The translations under genes were made by a program, and so were the position numbers. Under the pieces are notes generated by a model, which did not search any database, was not told the origin of the DNA, and saw only the letters and a program-made list of their open reading frames with translations. A stretch of 49,327 nucleotides of DNA. Origin: Acidimicrobiaceae bacterium. GTDB taxonomy: Bacteria; Actinomycetota; Acidimicrobiia; Acidimicrobiales; RAAP-2. The stretch is taken from the NCBI GenBank assembly GCA_003162395.1, contig PMON01000030.1, positions 8,993 through 58,319 on the forward strand, in the 5' to 3' direction. Below are positions 1-8,511 of the stretch, piece after piece; position 1 is the stretch's first letter; the number at the start of each line of letters is the position of its first letter.

Positions 1-1735
1 TGAACGCGAGCGCGCCGGCCATCTGGAAGGCGGCCTCCGAGGAGTCCACGCTGTGGTGCTTGCCGTCGTCGCACGTCACCTTCACGTCGACGTACGGGAA
101 CCCGGCACTGCCCGACGCCATCGCCTTTTCGACACCGTGCTGCACGGCCGGGATGAACTGCCGCGGGATCGCGCCGCCGACCACCTCGTCGGCGAACTCG
201 AAGCCCGCGCCACGCGGCAGCGGCTCCACGCGCAGGTGGGCGACGGCGAACTGACCGTGGCCCCCGGTCTGCTTTTTGTGCCGACCCTCGGCGGCGGCGG
301 GCTTGACGATCGTGCGGCGGTAGGAGTGCCGCCGCTCCTCGACGGTGACCTCGACGGCGTACTTGCGCTTCAGTCGCTCGAGCACGACGGCGAGGTGGGT
401 GTCGCCCATCACGGTGAGCACGGTCTGGCGCGCCTCGTCGTCCTGGCGGACGCGCAGTCCCGGGTCCTCTTCTTCCAGGCGGTGCAAGCTCACCATGAGC
501 TTGTCCTCGTCGCCCTGCTTGCGGGGCACGACGGCGACCTCGTGGGTGGGCACCGCGCTCGAGGGCAGGGGCAGCTCGACGTCGAACCCCTTCTGGGCGA
601 GCACGTCGCCCGCCATCGTGTCGGCGAGCTTGGGGACCGCGACGAGGTCGCCCGCGGACACGGCCTGGACCGTGACGAGCTCCCGTCCCCTCGGCACCTG
701 CAGCGACCGCAGCCGCTCGTCGGTCCTCGACCTCGTGTTGAGGAGCACCGTGTCGGGACGCACGGTGCCGCTCACGACCTCAAGCCACGTCACCCTGCCG
801 ACGAAGGGGTCGAGGACCGTCTTGAAGGCTCGGAGGACCGGAGGCCCGTCGGGGTCTCGAGGTATCTCGATCACGTCGCCACCCTTGGTCCCCTGGACAC
901 CGCGACACGGTGCGATCTCGCTCAGCAGTGACGCGAGCCGGTCGACGCCGATGCCCGTCTCGCCGGACACGCACACGACGGGCACGACCGAGCCGTCGGC
1001 GAGCCCGACGGCGAGTGCGCCCTCGAGCTCTTGCATGGACAACGCGTCGCCGTCCAGGTAGCGCGCCGTGAGATCGTCGTCGGCGAGCACGATGCCCTCG
1101 ACGAGCTGCTCGCGCACGCGGTGCTCGTCCTCGGCGATCTCGTCGGGGACCGCGCCCGTCGTAGCCTTCCCTCCCTCGTAGGTGATCGCCTCGTCAGCCA
1201 AGAGGTCCGCCACCCCACGGAACGAGGGGCCCTCGCCGATGGGCAACTCGACCGGTGCGATGCCCTGTCCGAACGACTCGCGCAGCGACTCGAGTACGGA
1301 CTCGTACTTCGCGCCATCTCGATCGAGCTTGGTCACGACGATCACGCGCGGGATGCCCTCGCGCCCCGCGAGGCGCCACACGACCTCGGTCTGGACCTCG
1401 ACCCCGTCGGTGGCGCTCACGACGATCACAGCCACGTCGGCGACGGCGAGCGCTCGCTCGACTTCGACCACGAAGTCCGCGACGCCGGGGGTGTCGATGA
1501 GGTCGATCCGCTCCTCGCCGAGCGTCATGGGCGCGATCGCCATCGAGAGGGAGTGCCGCCGCGAGATCTCCTCTGGCTCGGTGTCGCACACCGTGCTGCC
1601 GTCGATCACCGAGCCGGCCCGCTCGATCGTCCCCGTCGTCGCGAGCAGGCGTTCGACGAGCGTCGTCTTGCCAGCGCCGGCGTGTCCGACCAGCGCCACG
1701 GTTCGAGTCCGATTGGTGGTGACGGCGATGGCCAT
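1..1735 (-). CDS. Elongation factor G-like GTPase (EF-G2 type), 3' end cut by window edge
   Basis: This reading frame runs from an ATG at 1735 to the window edge, giving 578 codons without a stop, so the C-terminal part is missing. The G1 loop GHAGAGKTT is at residues 17-25, followed by DTPG (G3) and TKLD (G4, where canonical EF-G has NKxD). The switch region reads EEISRRHSLSMA rather than the RGITI of true EF-G. That pattern fits the actinobacterial EF-G-like paralogue (FusA2 / EF-G2 type), a ribosome-associated translational GTPase of unclear role, rather than the essential translocase. Domain II/III-like sequence and the start of domain IV follow the G domain. A GAGGTG Shine-Dalgarno lies just before the ATG and a TACCCT -10 box at 1769-1774 gives a leader of about 30 nt. 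The gene diverges from the CBS protein. Confidence 0.9.
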   Translation of the reverse strand, partial: MAIAVTTNRTRTVALVGHAGAGKTTLVERLLATTGTIERAGSVIDGSTVCDTEPEEISRRHSLSMAIAPMTLGEERIDLIDTPGVADFVVEVERALAVADVAVIVVSATDGVEVQTEVVWRLAGREGIPRVIVVTKLDRDGAKYESVLESLRESFGQGIAPVELPIGEGPSFRGVADLLADEAITYEGGKATTGAVPDEIAEDEHRVREQLVEGIVLADDDLTARYLDGDALSMQELEGALAVGLADGSVVPVVCVSGETGIGVDRLASLLSEIAPCRGVQGTKGGDVIEIPRDPDGPPVLRAFKTVLDPFVGRVTWLEVVSGTVRPDTVLLNTRSRTDERLRSLQVPRGRELVTVQAVSAGDLVAVPKLADTMAGDVLAQKGFDVELPLPSSAVPTHEVAVVPRKQGDEDKLMVSLHRLEEEDPGLRVRQDDEARQTVLTVMGDTHLAVVLERLKRKYAVEVTVEERRHSYRRTIVKPAAAEGRHKKQTGGHGQFAVAHLRVEPLPRGAGFEFADEVVGGAIPRQFIPAVQHGVEKAMASGSAGFPYVDVKVTCDDGKHHSVDSSEAAFQMAGALAF

Positions 1736-1768
1736 GAGCACCTCGATTCCCTGTGGTCCGAGAGTCGA

Positions 1769-1774
1769 AGGGTA
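1769..1774 (-). promoter_or_regulatory. -10 box of the EF-G-like gene
   Basis: The minus strand reads TACCCT, matching the TANNNT -10 form common in Actinobacteria, 33 nt before the ATG at 1735. No convincing -35 element was seen. Confidence 0.4.
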
Positions 1775-1784
1775 CCCCTCGGGC

Positions 1785-1827
1785 GCCCAAATTTCCTTGG
1801 GCTTTTCGCCGCTGACGGGCGTACGCT
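1785..1827 (+). promoter_or_regulatory. Promoter of the CBS gene with an inverted repeat over the -35
   Basis: A perfect inverted repeat, GCCCAA (1785-1790) and TTGGGC (1797-1802), is separated by six bases. Its right arm doubles as a possible -35 element, 19 nt before TACGCT (1822-1827). The T-run after the right arm makes it look like a terminator, but no plus-strand gene ends here, so an operator or promoter role is more likely. Confidence 0.4.
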
Positions 1828-1883
1828 CTCAGGTGAGGTCCAACGGACTGGGCGGCGGTCCGTGGTGGCTTCAAGGAGGCGCC

Positions 1884-2315
1884 ATGAAGATCAGCGACTT
1901 GCTCGCCGAGAAGGGCGATTCGGTCGAGGTGATCAGCCCCACCGAGACGATCGCGAGCGCCGTTCGGCGGCTCACCGAGCGCGGCATCGGTGCGCTCGTG
2001 GTCTCCCACGGGGACGGGACGGTCGACGGGATCATCTCGGAGCGCGACGTGGTCCGCCTGCTCGCCCTCGAAGGGGAAGGCGCACTTCGGCGGCTCGTGA
2101 GCGACGCGATGACGACGCCGGTGACGACGTGCAAACCCACCGACGAGGTCATGTCGCTCATGTCGCTCCTGACCGAGCGCCGCATCCGCCACGTTCCCGT
2201 CGTGTCCGACGGCCGGCTCGTCGGCATCGTGTCGATCGGCGACGTCGTGAAGTCTCGCGTGGACCAGCTGGAGCGCGACCGCAAGGAGCTCTTGGAGTAC
2301 GTGTCGGGGCGATGA
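1884..2315 (+). CDS. Two-CBS-domain protein
   Basis: This 143-residue cytosolic protein consists of a tandem CBS pair (a Bateman module) and nothing else. CBS1 covers roughly residues 5-60, with the signatures IGALVVS and GIISERDVV. CBS2 covers roughly 72-128, with RIRHVPVV and GIVSIGDVV. The G-hhSxxDhh motif at the end of each domain is the classic adenosyl-ligand pocket. Stand-alone CBS pairs of this kind usually bind AMP, ATP or related nucleotides and act as energy or redox sensors, but the partner cannot be read from the sequence. AAGGAGGC stands just before the ATG and fixes the start. The gene ends one base before the stop of the convergent hydrolase. Confidence 0.93.
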   Translation: MKISDLLAEKGDSVEVISPTETIASAVRRLTERGIGALVVSHGDGTVDGIISERDVVRLLALEGEGALRRLVSDAMTTPVTTCKPTDEVMSLMSLLTERRIRHVPVVSDGRLVGIVSIGDVVKSRVDQLERDRKELLEYVSGR

Positions 2316-2316
2316 G

Positions 2317-3474
2317 TCAGCCGATCGCGGCGAGGACCGCCTCGGTCAGCCCTCGGTTGCGCGGGTTCTGCCAGCGGGGCCCCATGTCGCTCGTCACGTA
2401 GCCGAACGCGAGCGACGCCTCGGGGTCGCAGAAGCCGACCGAGCCGCCCGCCCCGAAGTGCCCGAACCCTGACGGGGATCGCCCGAGCGGGCGCTCGGGC
2501 TGGGTGAGCTGGAAGCCGAGGCCGAACCGGCTCGGCCGACCGAGCACGAGGTCCTCGCCCACGACGCTCTCGGTGCTCGCCTCGCGGAGCGCCTCGGGCG
2601 CCACGAGCTCGTAGCCGTCGACGCGGCCACCCCTCGCGAGCGCGTCGTAGAGCCGCGCGACGCCCCGCGCAGTCGCGTGTGCGTTCGTCGAGGGATGCTC
2701 GCAGCGCCGCCACGCCTCGGTGTTCACGACCCCGAGCCCTGAGAGGCCCGAGGGATTCCAGTACGAGTTGTACCGCATGAGCTCGTAGCCCTCGAGGCCC
2801 GAGGGCTCATGCTCGGGCGGCACGTCGAGAACCCAGCGGAACTCGGCGACGCGATCGAGGTCCGCGCCGCGAAGCCCTACGTGGAAGTCGGCGCCGAGCG
2901 GGCCGGTGACCTCGTCGCCGAGGTAGGTGCCGACGCTGCGTCCCGTGACGCGCTCGACGACCGCGCCCACGAGAAAGCCGAACGTGTTGACGTGGTAGCC
3001 GTGCGCCGTCCCGGGCGCCCACCACGGCGTCTCGTCCGCGAGCGCCCCGCGCATGAGCTCGGGGGACAGCATCGACCCGGGCGCGAGGCGTCGGCGGATC
3101 GCGGGGAGCCCTGCGGCGTGCGAGAGCACGTGGCGAAGCGTGATCTCAGCCTTGTCGTTCGCGGCGAATGCCGGCCAGACCGACGCGATCGGCGCGTCGA
3201 GGTCAACCGCTCCGCTGCCGGCAAGCCGCGCGACGCCGGTCGCGAGCAGGCCCTTGCCCACGCTGAAGACGTCGACGAGCGTGTCGCGCTCCCATCGACG
3301 CGTGCTGGCGAGGTCCCGGTATCCACCCCAGAGGTCGACGACCACCCTGCCGTCCACGACGACGCAGACGGCGCCGCCGAGCTCGTTGTGCAGATCGAAG
3401 TTCTCGCAGAAGGCGTCGCGCACCGCCGCGAACCTCGCATCGACGACCCCGTCGATGCGAGCGCTGCTGGCCAT
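2317..3474 (-). CDS. Serine hydrolase of the class C beta-lactamase / esterase EstB family
   Basis: A serine hydrolase of about 385 residues with the penicillin-binding fold. The catalytic SxxK motif is in VFSVGKG (about residue 71), the YxN motif in HGYHVNTFG (about 160), and the third box, in the place of KTG, is HFGAGGS near the C-terminus. These are typical of EstB-like esterases, which hydrolyse ester substrates and only rarely beta-lactams. No signal peptide is visible, so it is probably cytosolic. Two ATGs compete. The one at 3474 has AAGG at proper spacing and is chosen; the one at 3483 is three codons longer but has AAGG directly against it. The substrate is not deducible. Confidence 0.9.
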   Translation of the reverse strand: MASSARIDGVVDARFAAVRDAFCENFDLHNELGGAVCVVVDGRVVVDLWGGYRDLASTRRWERDTLVDVFSVGKGLLATGVARLAGSGAVDLDAPIASVWPAFAANDKAEITLRHVLSHAAGLPAIRRRLAPGSMLSPELMRGALADETPWWAPGTAHGYHVNTFGFLVGAVVERVTGRSVGTYLGDEVTGPLGADFHVGLRGADLDRVAEFRWVLDVPPEHEPSGLEGYELMRYNSYWNPSGLSGLGVVNTEAWRRCEHPSTNAHATARGVARLYDALARGGRVDGYELVAPEALREASTESVVGEDLVLGRPSRFGLGFQLTQPERPLGRSPSGFGHFGAGGSVGFCDPEASLAFGYVTSDMGPRWQNPRNRGLTEAVLAAIG

Positions 3475-3589
3475 CGCCCCCATCCTTGTCCCCGACGCAT
3501 GCCAGAAGATGCCCCTGTGGAGCTCGTAGCCGGGTCGAAAGGCGCTCGATCACCGACGCGCGGTCCCGACCCGACGATCGGCTGCAGGG

Positions 3590-4039
3590 TCAGGCGCTGA
3601 CCGCTGGCACCGTCGCGAGCTGCGCGGCGATGTGCGCTCGGTCCTCGGGGACCAGTTCGTCATCGAGCGCTGCCTGCGCTCGTGCGATGGCGTCGTCACG
3701 CGCGGTGGCGTCGCCGGCCGACGCGTGGGCGCGCGCGAGTCCCTCGAGCAGGGAGGCACGCAACCACGCGGGCGCGTCAGCGGGCTGCTCGTCGAGTGCG
3801 GCGATGGCGAAGCGCACCGCCAGGCGCGGCTCGCCGAGCTCGGCGAAGCACCTCGACACCATCCAGTCCGCGATCGCGAGCTGCTGTGCGCCACCCTCGT
3901 GGCGCCAGTGGTGCCGGGACGCGAGCGCGACGTCGAGCAGCTCGAGGTCCTCGTCGCTCGTGCGCTCGCGCACAAGCAGCGACCAGCTCGCGTTGAACCC
4001 CTCCGTGGCGAGGGACCGATGCGTCAGCTCGTCGGGCAC
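3590..4039 (-). CDS. Small helical-repeat (TPR-like) protein of unknown function
   Basis: The product has 149 residues if it starts at the GTG at 4039. It is rich in Ala, Arg and Glu. The segment from about residue 45 onward reads as alternating amphipathic helices of TPR type (AIADWMVSRCFAELGEPRLA, then AIAALDEQPADAPAWLRASL), which suggests a small protein-binding scaffold. No catalytic motif is seen. The open frame continues upstream to 4150 but becomes arginine-rich and overlaps the end of the GH3 gene. A TACAAT -10 box lies exactly six bases before this GTG, which supports the shorter start and a leaderless transcript. Confidence 0.75.
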   Translation of the reverse strand: MPDELTHRSLATEGFNASWSLLVRERTSDEDLELLDVALASRHHWRHEGGAQQLAIADWMVSRCFAELGEPRLAVRFAIAALDEQPADAPAWLRASLLEGLARAHASAGDATARDDAIARAQAALDDELVPEDRAHIAAQLATVPAVSA

Positions 4040-4045
4040 GTCCGC

Positions 4046-4051
4046 ATTGTA
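4046..4051 (-). promoter_or_regulatory. TACAAT -10 box, probable leaderless promoter
   Basis: The minus strand reads TACAAT, close to consensus, followed by six bases and the GTG at 4039. Transcription would begin at or next to the start codon, and there is no room for a Shine-Dalgarno. Confidence 0.55.
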
Positions 4052-4082
4052 GAACGGGCCCCAGCGCAGCGAGCGTGCGCGG

Positions 4083-6680
4083 TCAGCTCGGACAGGTGCC
4101 GGCAGAAAGGGGATCGGCGCTCGTCGTCGCCACGCTCGGCGCGCTCGCACCGGGTCCGAGCATCACGGGACCTGTCGTCCAGCTGTGCGGGTCGCCGTCA
4201 TAGGTCGAGGCCTCGAGGCAGTAGCTCCCCTTCTCCACGCGCATCGCGTCGTTGACCCAGACCGACAGGGCGTCGGGGGACACCGGGATGGTCGCGTGCA
4301 GAACGGTGCCGTTCCTCGCGTCGGCCGCGGTGAACGAGACGGTGCCGAATCCGACGAGCTGGAGCTTTGGCTCGGCGAACGCCGAGGGGAAGTCGGCGTA
4401 GAGCTGGACGGGCTCGACGCCCGCCACGCCGCCGGTGTCGCGGACGTTGACCGTCATCGCCAGCCCGTTGCCGGTGGTGGTCAAGGAGCCGCCGTTGAGC
4501 TGGTAGGTCGTGTAGCTGAGCCCGTAGCCGAACGGGAACAGCACCGGCCATCCTTGCGCGCGATACCACGCCATGCCGATGCCGACCCCGGTGTCGGGTG
4601 GCTGGTTCAGGTTGACGCTGCTGCCGATGCCGGGCCAGAACTTGGCATCGCCCATGGGACTTCCCGGAGCCGTGACGGGGAAGGTCTCGGGCAGGCGTCC
4701 GCTCGGATCGGCGCTGCCATCGAGCAGCCGCACCCAGGCAGGCACGTACTGCGTGGCGATGCGGTCAAGCGACGTGCCGCCGGTCGGGTTCCAGACCTCC
4801 AAGACGCCCTGGACCCGGCTGAGCCACGGCATGGTGACCGCGCCGTCGGTGGCGAGCAGGACGATGGTGGGCACCCTCGCTGCCACCGCCGAGATCACGG
4901 CCTCCTGCGCGCCGGGTAGGTCGAGCGAGCTGCGGTCCATACCTTCGCGGGCCCAGTCCGACGCCACGACGATCGCAACCTGCGCGCCCCTCGTGCCCGC
5001 GACCGCCCTCGTGACCGCCGGCAGCTCGCGGGTGATCACGACGGTGGGCGGCGCGCCCCGCCAGGTGAGCGAGAAGGTGTAGCGACCGGTTGACAGCTGG
5101 ACGAGCGCCGTGCGCTGCACGGGGAACTCCGCGAGCCCCTGGCTGCTGAGGATCGTGTGGCCGTCCATCGCGAGCTTCGTGTTGCCCCTGGTCGTCACCG
5201 TGAGCACGTAGGGACCGCCCTGGTGCGAGGTGAAGTATCGCACTCGCGTCGCGTCCCGGTGCACGAGGGGGAGTCCCGAGTCGAGGACCTCGCTCGGCAG
5301 GTGGGCGCGGGCGTCGTCGGTGCACGTCGACGTCGTGCGGAGCGCCCGCGCGAGCGTTGCCGAGAGGATTGCGCACGAGTTCGCCACGTTGCTGTCGCCG
5401 ATGACGGCGATCCGCCCGCTCGAAGGGCTGAGCGGCAGTACGCCGGTGTTCTTGAGCAGCACGGCCGCGCGTTGCATGATCTCGAGGGCTGCCTGGTGCC
5501 CTCTGTTCGCGAGCCCCTTGGTGAGGGGGTGGCCTCTCGCTGCGGTGACCCTGCCATTGACGAGTCCGTCGGCGAACTCGGTCCGGAAGATCTGGATGAC
5601 CGCCTCGTCGAGCGCTGCCACGACGCCCGGCTGGGAGAGCGCGTGGGTGAGCTCGCCGGTGTTCATCGGCTTGATGAGGTCGACGCCGTTCAAGAGCAGC
5701 GCCGAGGGATCCACCTGGACGCCGAGGTCCGAGCGTACGAGCGCGTTGATGCCGAGGGTTGCGAGCTCCTGGTTCAGCACGGGGGACCGGCACGCCTTCG
5801 TCGCGTTCACGTTGCCGTAGGAGCACATGATCGCGACGGCATGGCCACCGGCGTGCAGCTGGCGCTGCAGCGCACGCAGCGCGAACGTGAACGGTCGGAT
5901 GTAGACCTCCTCGAGCGCCCTCGTGGTGATCTCTTGGTTGAGGCCCTTGCGATTGGTCTCTTGGGAGTAGGGGCCGAAGTGCTTGAGCACCGGGATCAGG
6001 TGCTGGCCGCTGATCGCGACGGCCTCAGAAGCGCCCATCTCGCCGGCGAGCACGGGCGACTCGCCCAATGACTCTGAGGCCCGGCCCCAGCTCGGGACCC
6101 GGACGAGGTTGAGGTCCGGCGCCTGAAGCCCGTCGTAGCCCATCTCGTGGGCCTGGGAGCCGAGCGTTGCGCCATAGAGAAATGCCATCTGGGTGTCGAA
6201 CGTCGCGCCGAGCGCGAGCTCGTTCGGCATCGCCGTGGGGCTCGGCGAGGTCCGGGTGATGATGCCCTCCGGTCCGTCTTGCAGCGTGATCGGCGGCATG
6301 CCGAGACGGGCGAGCGCCTGCTGGACCGTCGAGGTGAGACCGAACTCGTTGACGTTCTGGAACCACGGGTACGCGTTGAGCGCGACGATGCCCACCTCGT
6401 CGTGCCGGAACGTCGTGGGGAACAGGAGCTTCAGGCACGAGTACACGAGCGACGCGAGGGCCGCGGGGGTCGAGCTGGACTGATAGCTCGCCTTCACCCA
6501 CGGCTTGGACTCGCACGTCGCGATGGACGGGGCCAACGGCGTCCGGGCCGACGACGCGCTCTCGATGCCGATGCTGGACGTGGCGACCGCCGCGATGAGG
6601 GCGACCGCGGCCCAGAACTGCCCCACCCTGCGCGGTCTGCGCGGGAACGTGTTCGGCGATCCTCGCGGCAAGTTTCGCAA
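4083..6680 (-). CDS. Secreted glycoside hydrolase family 3 protein (beta-glucosidase-like)
   Basis: About 865 residues. The N-terminus has a basic stretch and a hydrophobic segment (VGQFWAAVALIAAVATSS), read as a signal peptide. The GH3 (alpha/beta)8 domain follows, with LKHFGPYSQETNR as substrate-binding loop and RSDLGV at the place of the SDW nucleophile motif, so the Asp is kept but Trp becomes Leu. The second domain has IAVIGDSNVANSC and ends with NPTGGTS, GRLPETFP and PFGYGLSYTTYQL, a hallmark of GH3 enzymes with a C-terminal fibronectin III-like domain. A beta-rich insertion (about residues 560-640) looks PA14-like. The exact start is uncertain: two TTG codons (6680, 6671) precede the signal and AAGG is nine bases before the first. 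It probably cleaves beta-glucosides or xylosides outside the cell. Confidence 0.88.
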   Translation of the reverse strand: MRNLPRGSPNTFPRRPRRVGQFWAAVALIAAVATSSIGIESASSARTPLAPSIATCESKPWVKASYQSSSTPAALASLVYSCLKLLFPTTFRHDEVGIVALNAYPWFQNVNEFGLTSTVQQALARLGMPPITLQDGPEGIITRTSPSPTAMPNELALGATFDTQMAFLYGATLGSQAHEMGYDGLQAPDLNLVRVPSWGRASESLGESPVLAGEMGASEAVAISGQHLIPVLKHFGPYSQETNRKGLNQEITTRALEEVYIRPFTFALRALQRQLHAGGHAVAIMCSYGNVNATKACRSPVLNQELATLGINALVRSDLGVQVDPSALLLNGVDLIKPMNTGELTHALSQPGVVAALDEAVIQIFRTEFADGLVNGRVTAARGHPLTKGLANRGHQAALEIMQRAAVLLKNTGVLPLSPSSGRIAVIGDSNVANSCAILSATLARALRTTSTCTDDARAHLPSEVLDSGLPLVHRDATRVRYFTSHQGGPYVLTVTTRGNTKLAMDGHTILSSQGLAEFPVQRTALVQLSTGRYTFSLTWRGAPPTVVITRELPAVTRAVAGTRGAQVAIVVASDWAREGMDRSSLDLPGAQEAVISAVAARVPTIVLLATDGAVTMPWLSRVQGVLEVWNPTGGTSLDRIATQYVPAWVRLLDGSADPSGRLPETFPVTAPGSPMGDAKFWPGIGSSVNLNQPPDTGVGIGMAWYRAQGWPVLFPFGYGLSYTTYQLNGGSLTTTGNGLAMTVNVRDTGGVAGVEPVQLYADFPSAFAEPKLQLVGFGTVSFTAADARNGTVLHATIPVSPDALSVWVNDAMRVEKGSYCLEASTYDGDPHSWTTGPVMLGPGASAPSVATTSADPLSAGTCPS

Positions 6681-6805
6681 CCTACAACACCTTGTCCAAG
6701 ACCGCCTTGACCTTTGCCCACGACCGCCTTGGTCCGACCCGACCGCCGAGACGCGTGCTGGCCGGTCACCGCTGGTTGCGGGCCCGCGGTGCCAGGCGTG
6801 CACAC

Positions 6806-6868
6806 GAACGTCACGTTCCCCGCCCCTGGGCGGCGGGCTCGAGGAGCCCTGCGGACCGCTCGTACACT
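6806..6868. promoter_or_regulatory. Divergent regulatory region with two inverted repeats and a leaderless -10
   Basis: GAACGT-C-ACGTTC (6806-6818) is a perfect 13-bp inverted repeat and CCGCCC-CT-GGGCGG (6820-6833) a second one. TACACT (6863-6868) is a -10 box for the plus-strand metallophosphoesterase, six bases before its GTG, again fitting a leaderless transcript. The first repeat has the size and symmetry of an operator and could serve the divergent GH3 gene. Confidence 0.45.
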
Positions 6869-6874
6869 CAGCCG

Positions 6875-7867
6875 GTGAGCGAGCTCGTGTCGGTGTCCAC
6901 GGCGGGTGCCGAGCTGTTCGTCGACGGCCGAGTGGTGCGCCTTGACGGCCTCGCGCCGGCCCACGACTACCTGATCGCCGGTGTCCCGTTCTCGACGATG
7001 CCCGACCTCGGGGCGCTGCGCTGCGTCTTCGCCACGGCAAACGACGTGCACTTCGGCGAGACCGTGTGCGGGCACGTCGCGGGCGCCGACGAGCTGGACG
7101 TGTTCCGGGTCCCTGAGGGCGCGACGCCGTACCCCGAGGTGATGAACGCCGGGGTCGTCGCGGACATCGCGACGTGCGACGCCGACGCCGTGGTCGTCAA
7201 GGGGGACCTGACCGACGACGGCGTCGACGAGGACTACGCGCGGTTCCTCGAGGTCTGGGGCGGCGCCTTCGGCGAGCGGTTGCTGCACGTGCGCGGCAAC
7301 CACGACTGCTTCAGGGGCCAGCAGTTCGCGTCGTGGGGCACCCAGGCACGCGTGCTCGACGGCGTGACGCTGGCGTTGCTCGACACCTCCCGTGAGTTCC
7401 AGATCGGCGGCTCGGTGAGCGACGACCAGCTCGAGTGGCTTGACGAGCTGGCGGGTCGCTCGCACCAGCCGGTGGTCGTCCTTGGGCACCACCCGGCGTG
7501 GGACCCAGGTCGCGACCAGCGCGCCGACGGGACCCAGTGGATCACGCCGGAGGACTCCGCGCGCTTGGTCGAGGTCGTCGCGAGGCACGGGTCGATCGCG
7601 TGCTACCTGGCCGGGCACACGCACCGCAACCGATGCCATCGGATCGGCGGCGTGCCCTTCGTCGAGGTCGCCTGCGTGAAGGACTTCCCGGGCGGCTGGG
7701 CCGAGTACCGCGTGCACGAGCGCGGCATCGCCCAGGTCTTCCACCGCGCCGCCGCGCCCGCCGCGATCGAGTGGGCGGAGGTCACCCGCGCGATGTTCGC
7801 GGGCTACTACGGCCCCTACGCGATGGGCTCGCTCGATGACCGCTGCTTCGTCATCGAGACGTCCTAG
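6875..7867 (+). CDS. Calcineurin-like metallophosphoesterase
   Basis: 330 residues from the GTG at 6875. The metallophosphoesterase metal ligands are visible in order: a diverged first motif TANDVHFGE (family D-x-H), VVVKGDLTDDG (GDxx), VRGNHDC (GNHD/E), VLGHHPAW (GHxP) and LAGHTHRN (GHxH). The fold hydrolyses phosphomonoesters or diesters with a dinuclear metal centre. The N-terminal 45 residues (up to LAPAHDYLIAGVPFST) look like a small beta domain, possibly a Fn3-like module as in purple-acid phosphatases. No signal peptide is seen. The stop codon shares the CTAG tetranucleotide with the stop of the convergent response regulator. Substrate unknown. Confidence 0.9.
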   Translation: MSELVSVSTAGAELFVDGRVVRLDGLAPAHDYLIAGVPFSTMPDLGALRCVFATANDVHFGETVCGHVAGADELDVFRVPEGATPYPEVMNAGVVADIATCDADAVVVKGDLTDDGVDEDYARFLEVWGGAFGERLLHVRGNHDCFRGQQFASWGTQARVLDGVTLALLDTSREFQIGGSVSDDQLEWLDELAGRSHQPVVVLGHHPAWDPGRDQRADGTQWITPEDSARLVEVVARHGSIACYLAGHTHRNRCHRIGGVPFVEVACVKDFPGGWAEYRVHERGIAQVFHRAAAPAAIEWAEVTRAMFAGYYGPYAMGSLDDRCFVIETS

Positions 7868-8511
7868 ACCAAGCGACGCTCGTTCGCCCAGTTCGTGAGC
7901 TGGTGGCGGTTCGAGAGCTGAAGCTTGCGCAGCACCGCCGAGACGTGGCTCTCCACGGTCTTGATCGAGATGCCGAGCTCGCGCGCGACCTCCTTGTAGG
8001 CGTAGCCACGCGCGATGTACCGCAGCACCTGGCGTTCCCTCGGCGTCAGCTGGTGCAGCTCGTCGTCGACTACCCCGCTTGTCGACGAGGCGTAGGCGTC
8101 GAGGACGAAGCCCGCGAGCCTCGGGGAGAACACCGCGTCGCCCTCCGCGACGCGGTGCACCGCTTCAACCAGGTCCGGGCCCGAGATGTTCTTGGTCACG
8201 TACCCTCGTGCGCCCGCACGGATCAGGGCGATCACGTCCTCGGCCGCGTCGGAGACCGAGAGCACGAGCACGCGCGTCGACGGGCATGCCCTCGTCACCG
8301 CGTCGAGGACCGCGAGACCGCCGCCGTCGGGCATGTGCACGTCGAGCAGCACCACGTCGGGCCGTCGCTCGCCGATGAGCTCGATCGCGGCGTCCACCTC
8401 GTCGGCCTCGCCGACGATGCGGACCGATGCCGCGATCTCTGCGCGGATGCCCGAGCGGATGAGGGCGTGGTCGTCGACGAGAAAGACGCTCGGCGCGGTG
8501 ACCTCGGTCAT
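7864..8511 (-). CDS. NarL/LuxR-family response regulator
   Basis: 215 residues. The receiver domain has the acidic pair D13-D14, phosphoacceptor D57 (VVLLDVHMPDG), the switch Ser in VLSVSDA and the Lys in GYVTKN. The C-terminal LuxR-type helix-turn-helix includes LTPRERQVLRYIARGYAYKEVA and ISIKTVESHVSAVLRKL. It is the DNA-binding output of the adjacent kinase: the ATG overlaps the kinase stop by four bases (ATGA), so the pair is translationally coupled. By analogy with PspC-kinase systems it likely controls an envelope-stress response, possibly the divergent PspC/LiaF-like gene. Confidence 0.94.
   Translation of the reverse strand: MTEVTAPSVFLVDDHALIRSGIRAEIAASVRIVGEADEVDAAIELIGERRPDVVLLDVHMPDGGGLAVLDAVTRACPSTRVLVLSVSDAAEDVIALIRAGARGYVTKNISGPDLVEAVHRVAEGDAVFSPRLAGFVLDAYASSTSGVVDDELHQLTPRERQVLRYIARGYAYKEVARELGISIKTVESHVSAVLRKLQLSNRHQLTNWANERRLV

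Noticed and set aside
1785-1806. GCCCAA-N6-TTGGGC followed by four T, as an intrinsic terminator
   Set aside because: No plus-strand gene ends here; the site is in a divergent promoter region and the stem is only six bp. Treated as an operator or -35 overlap.
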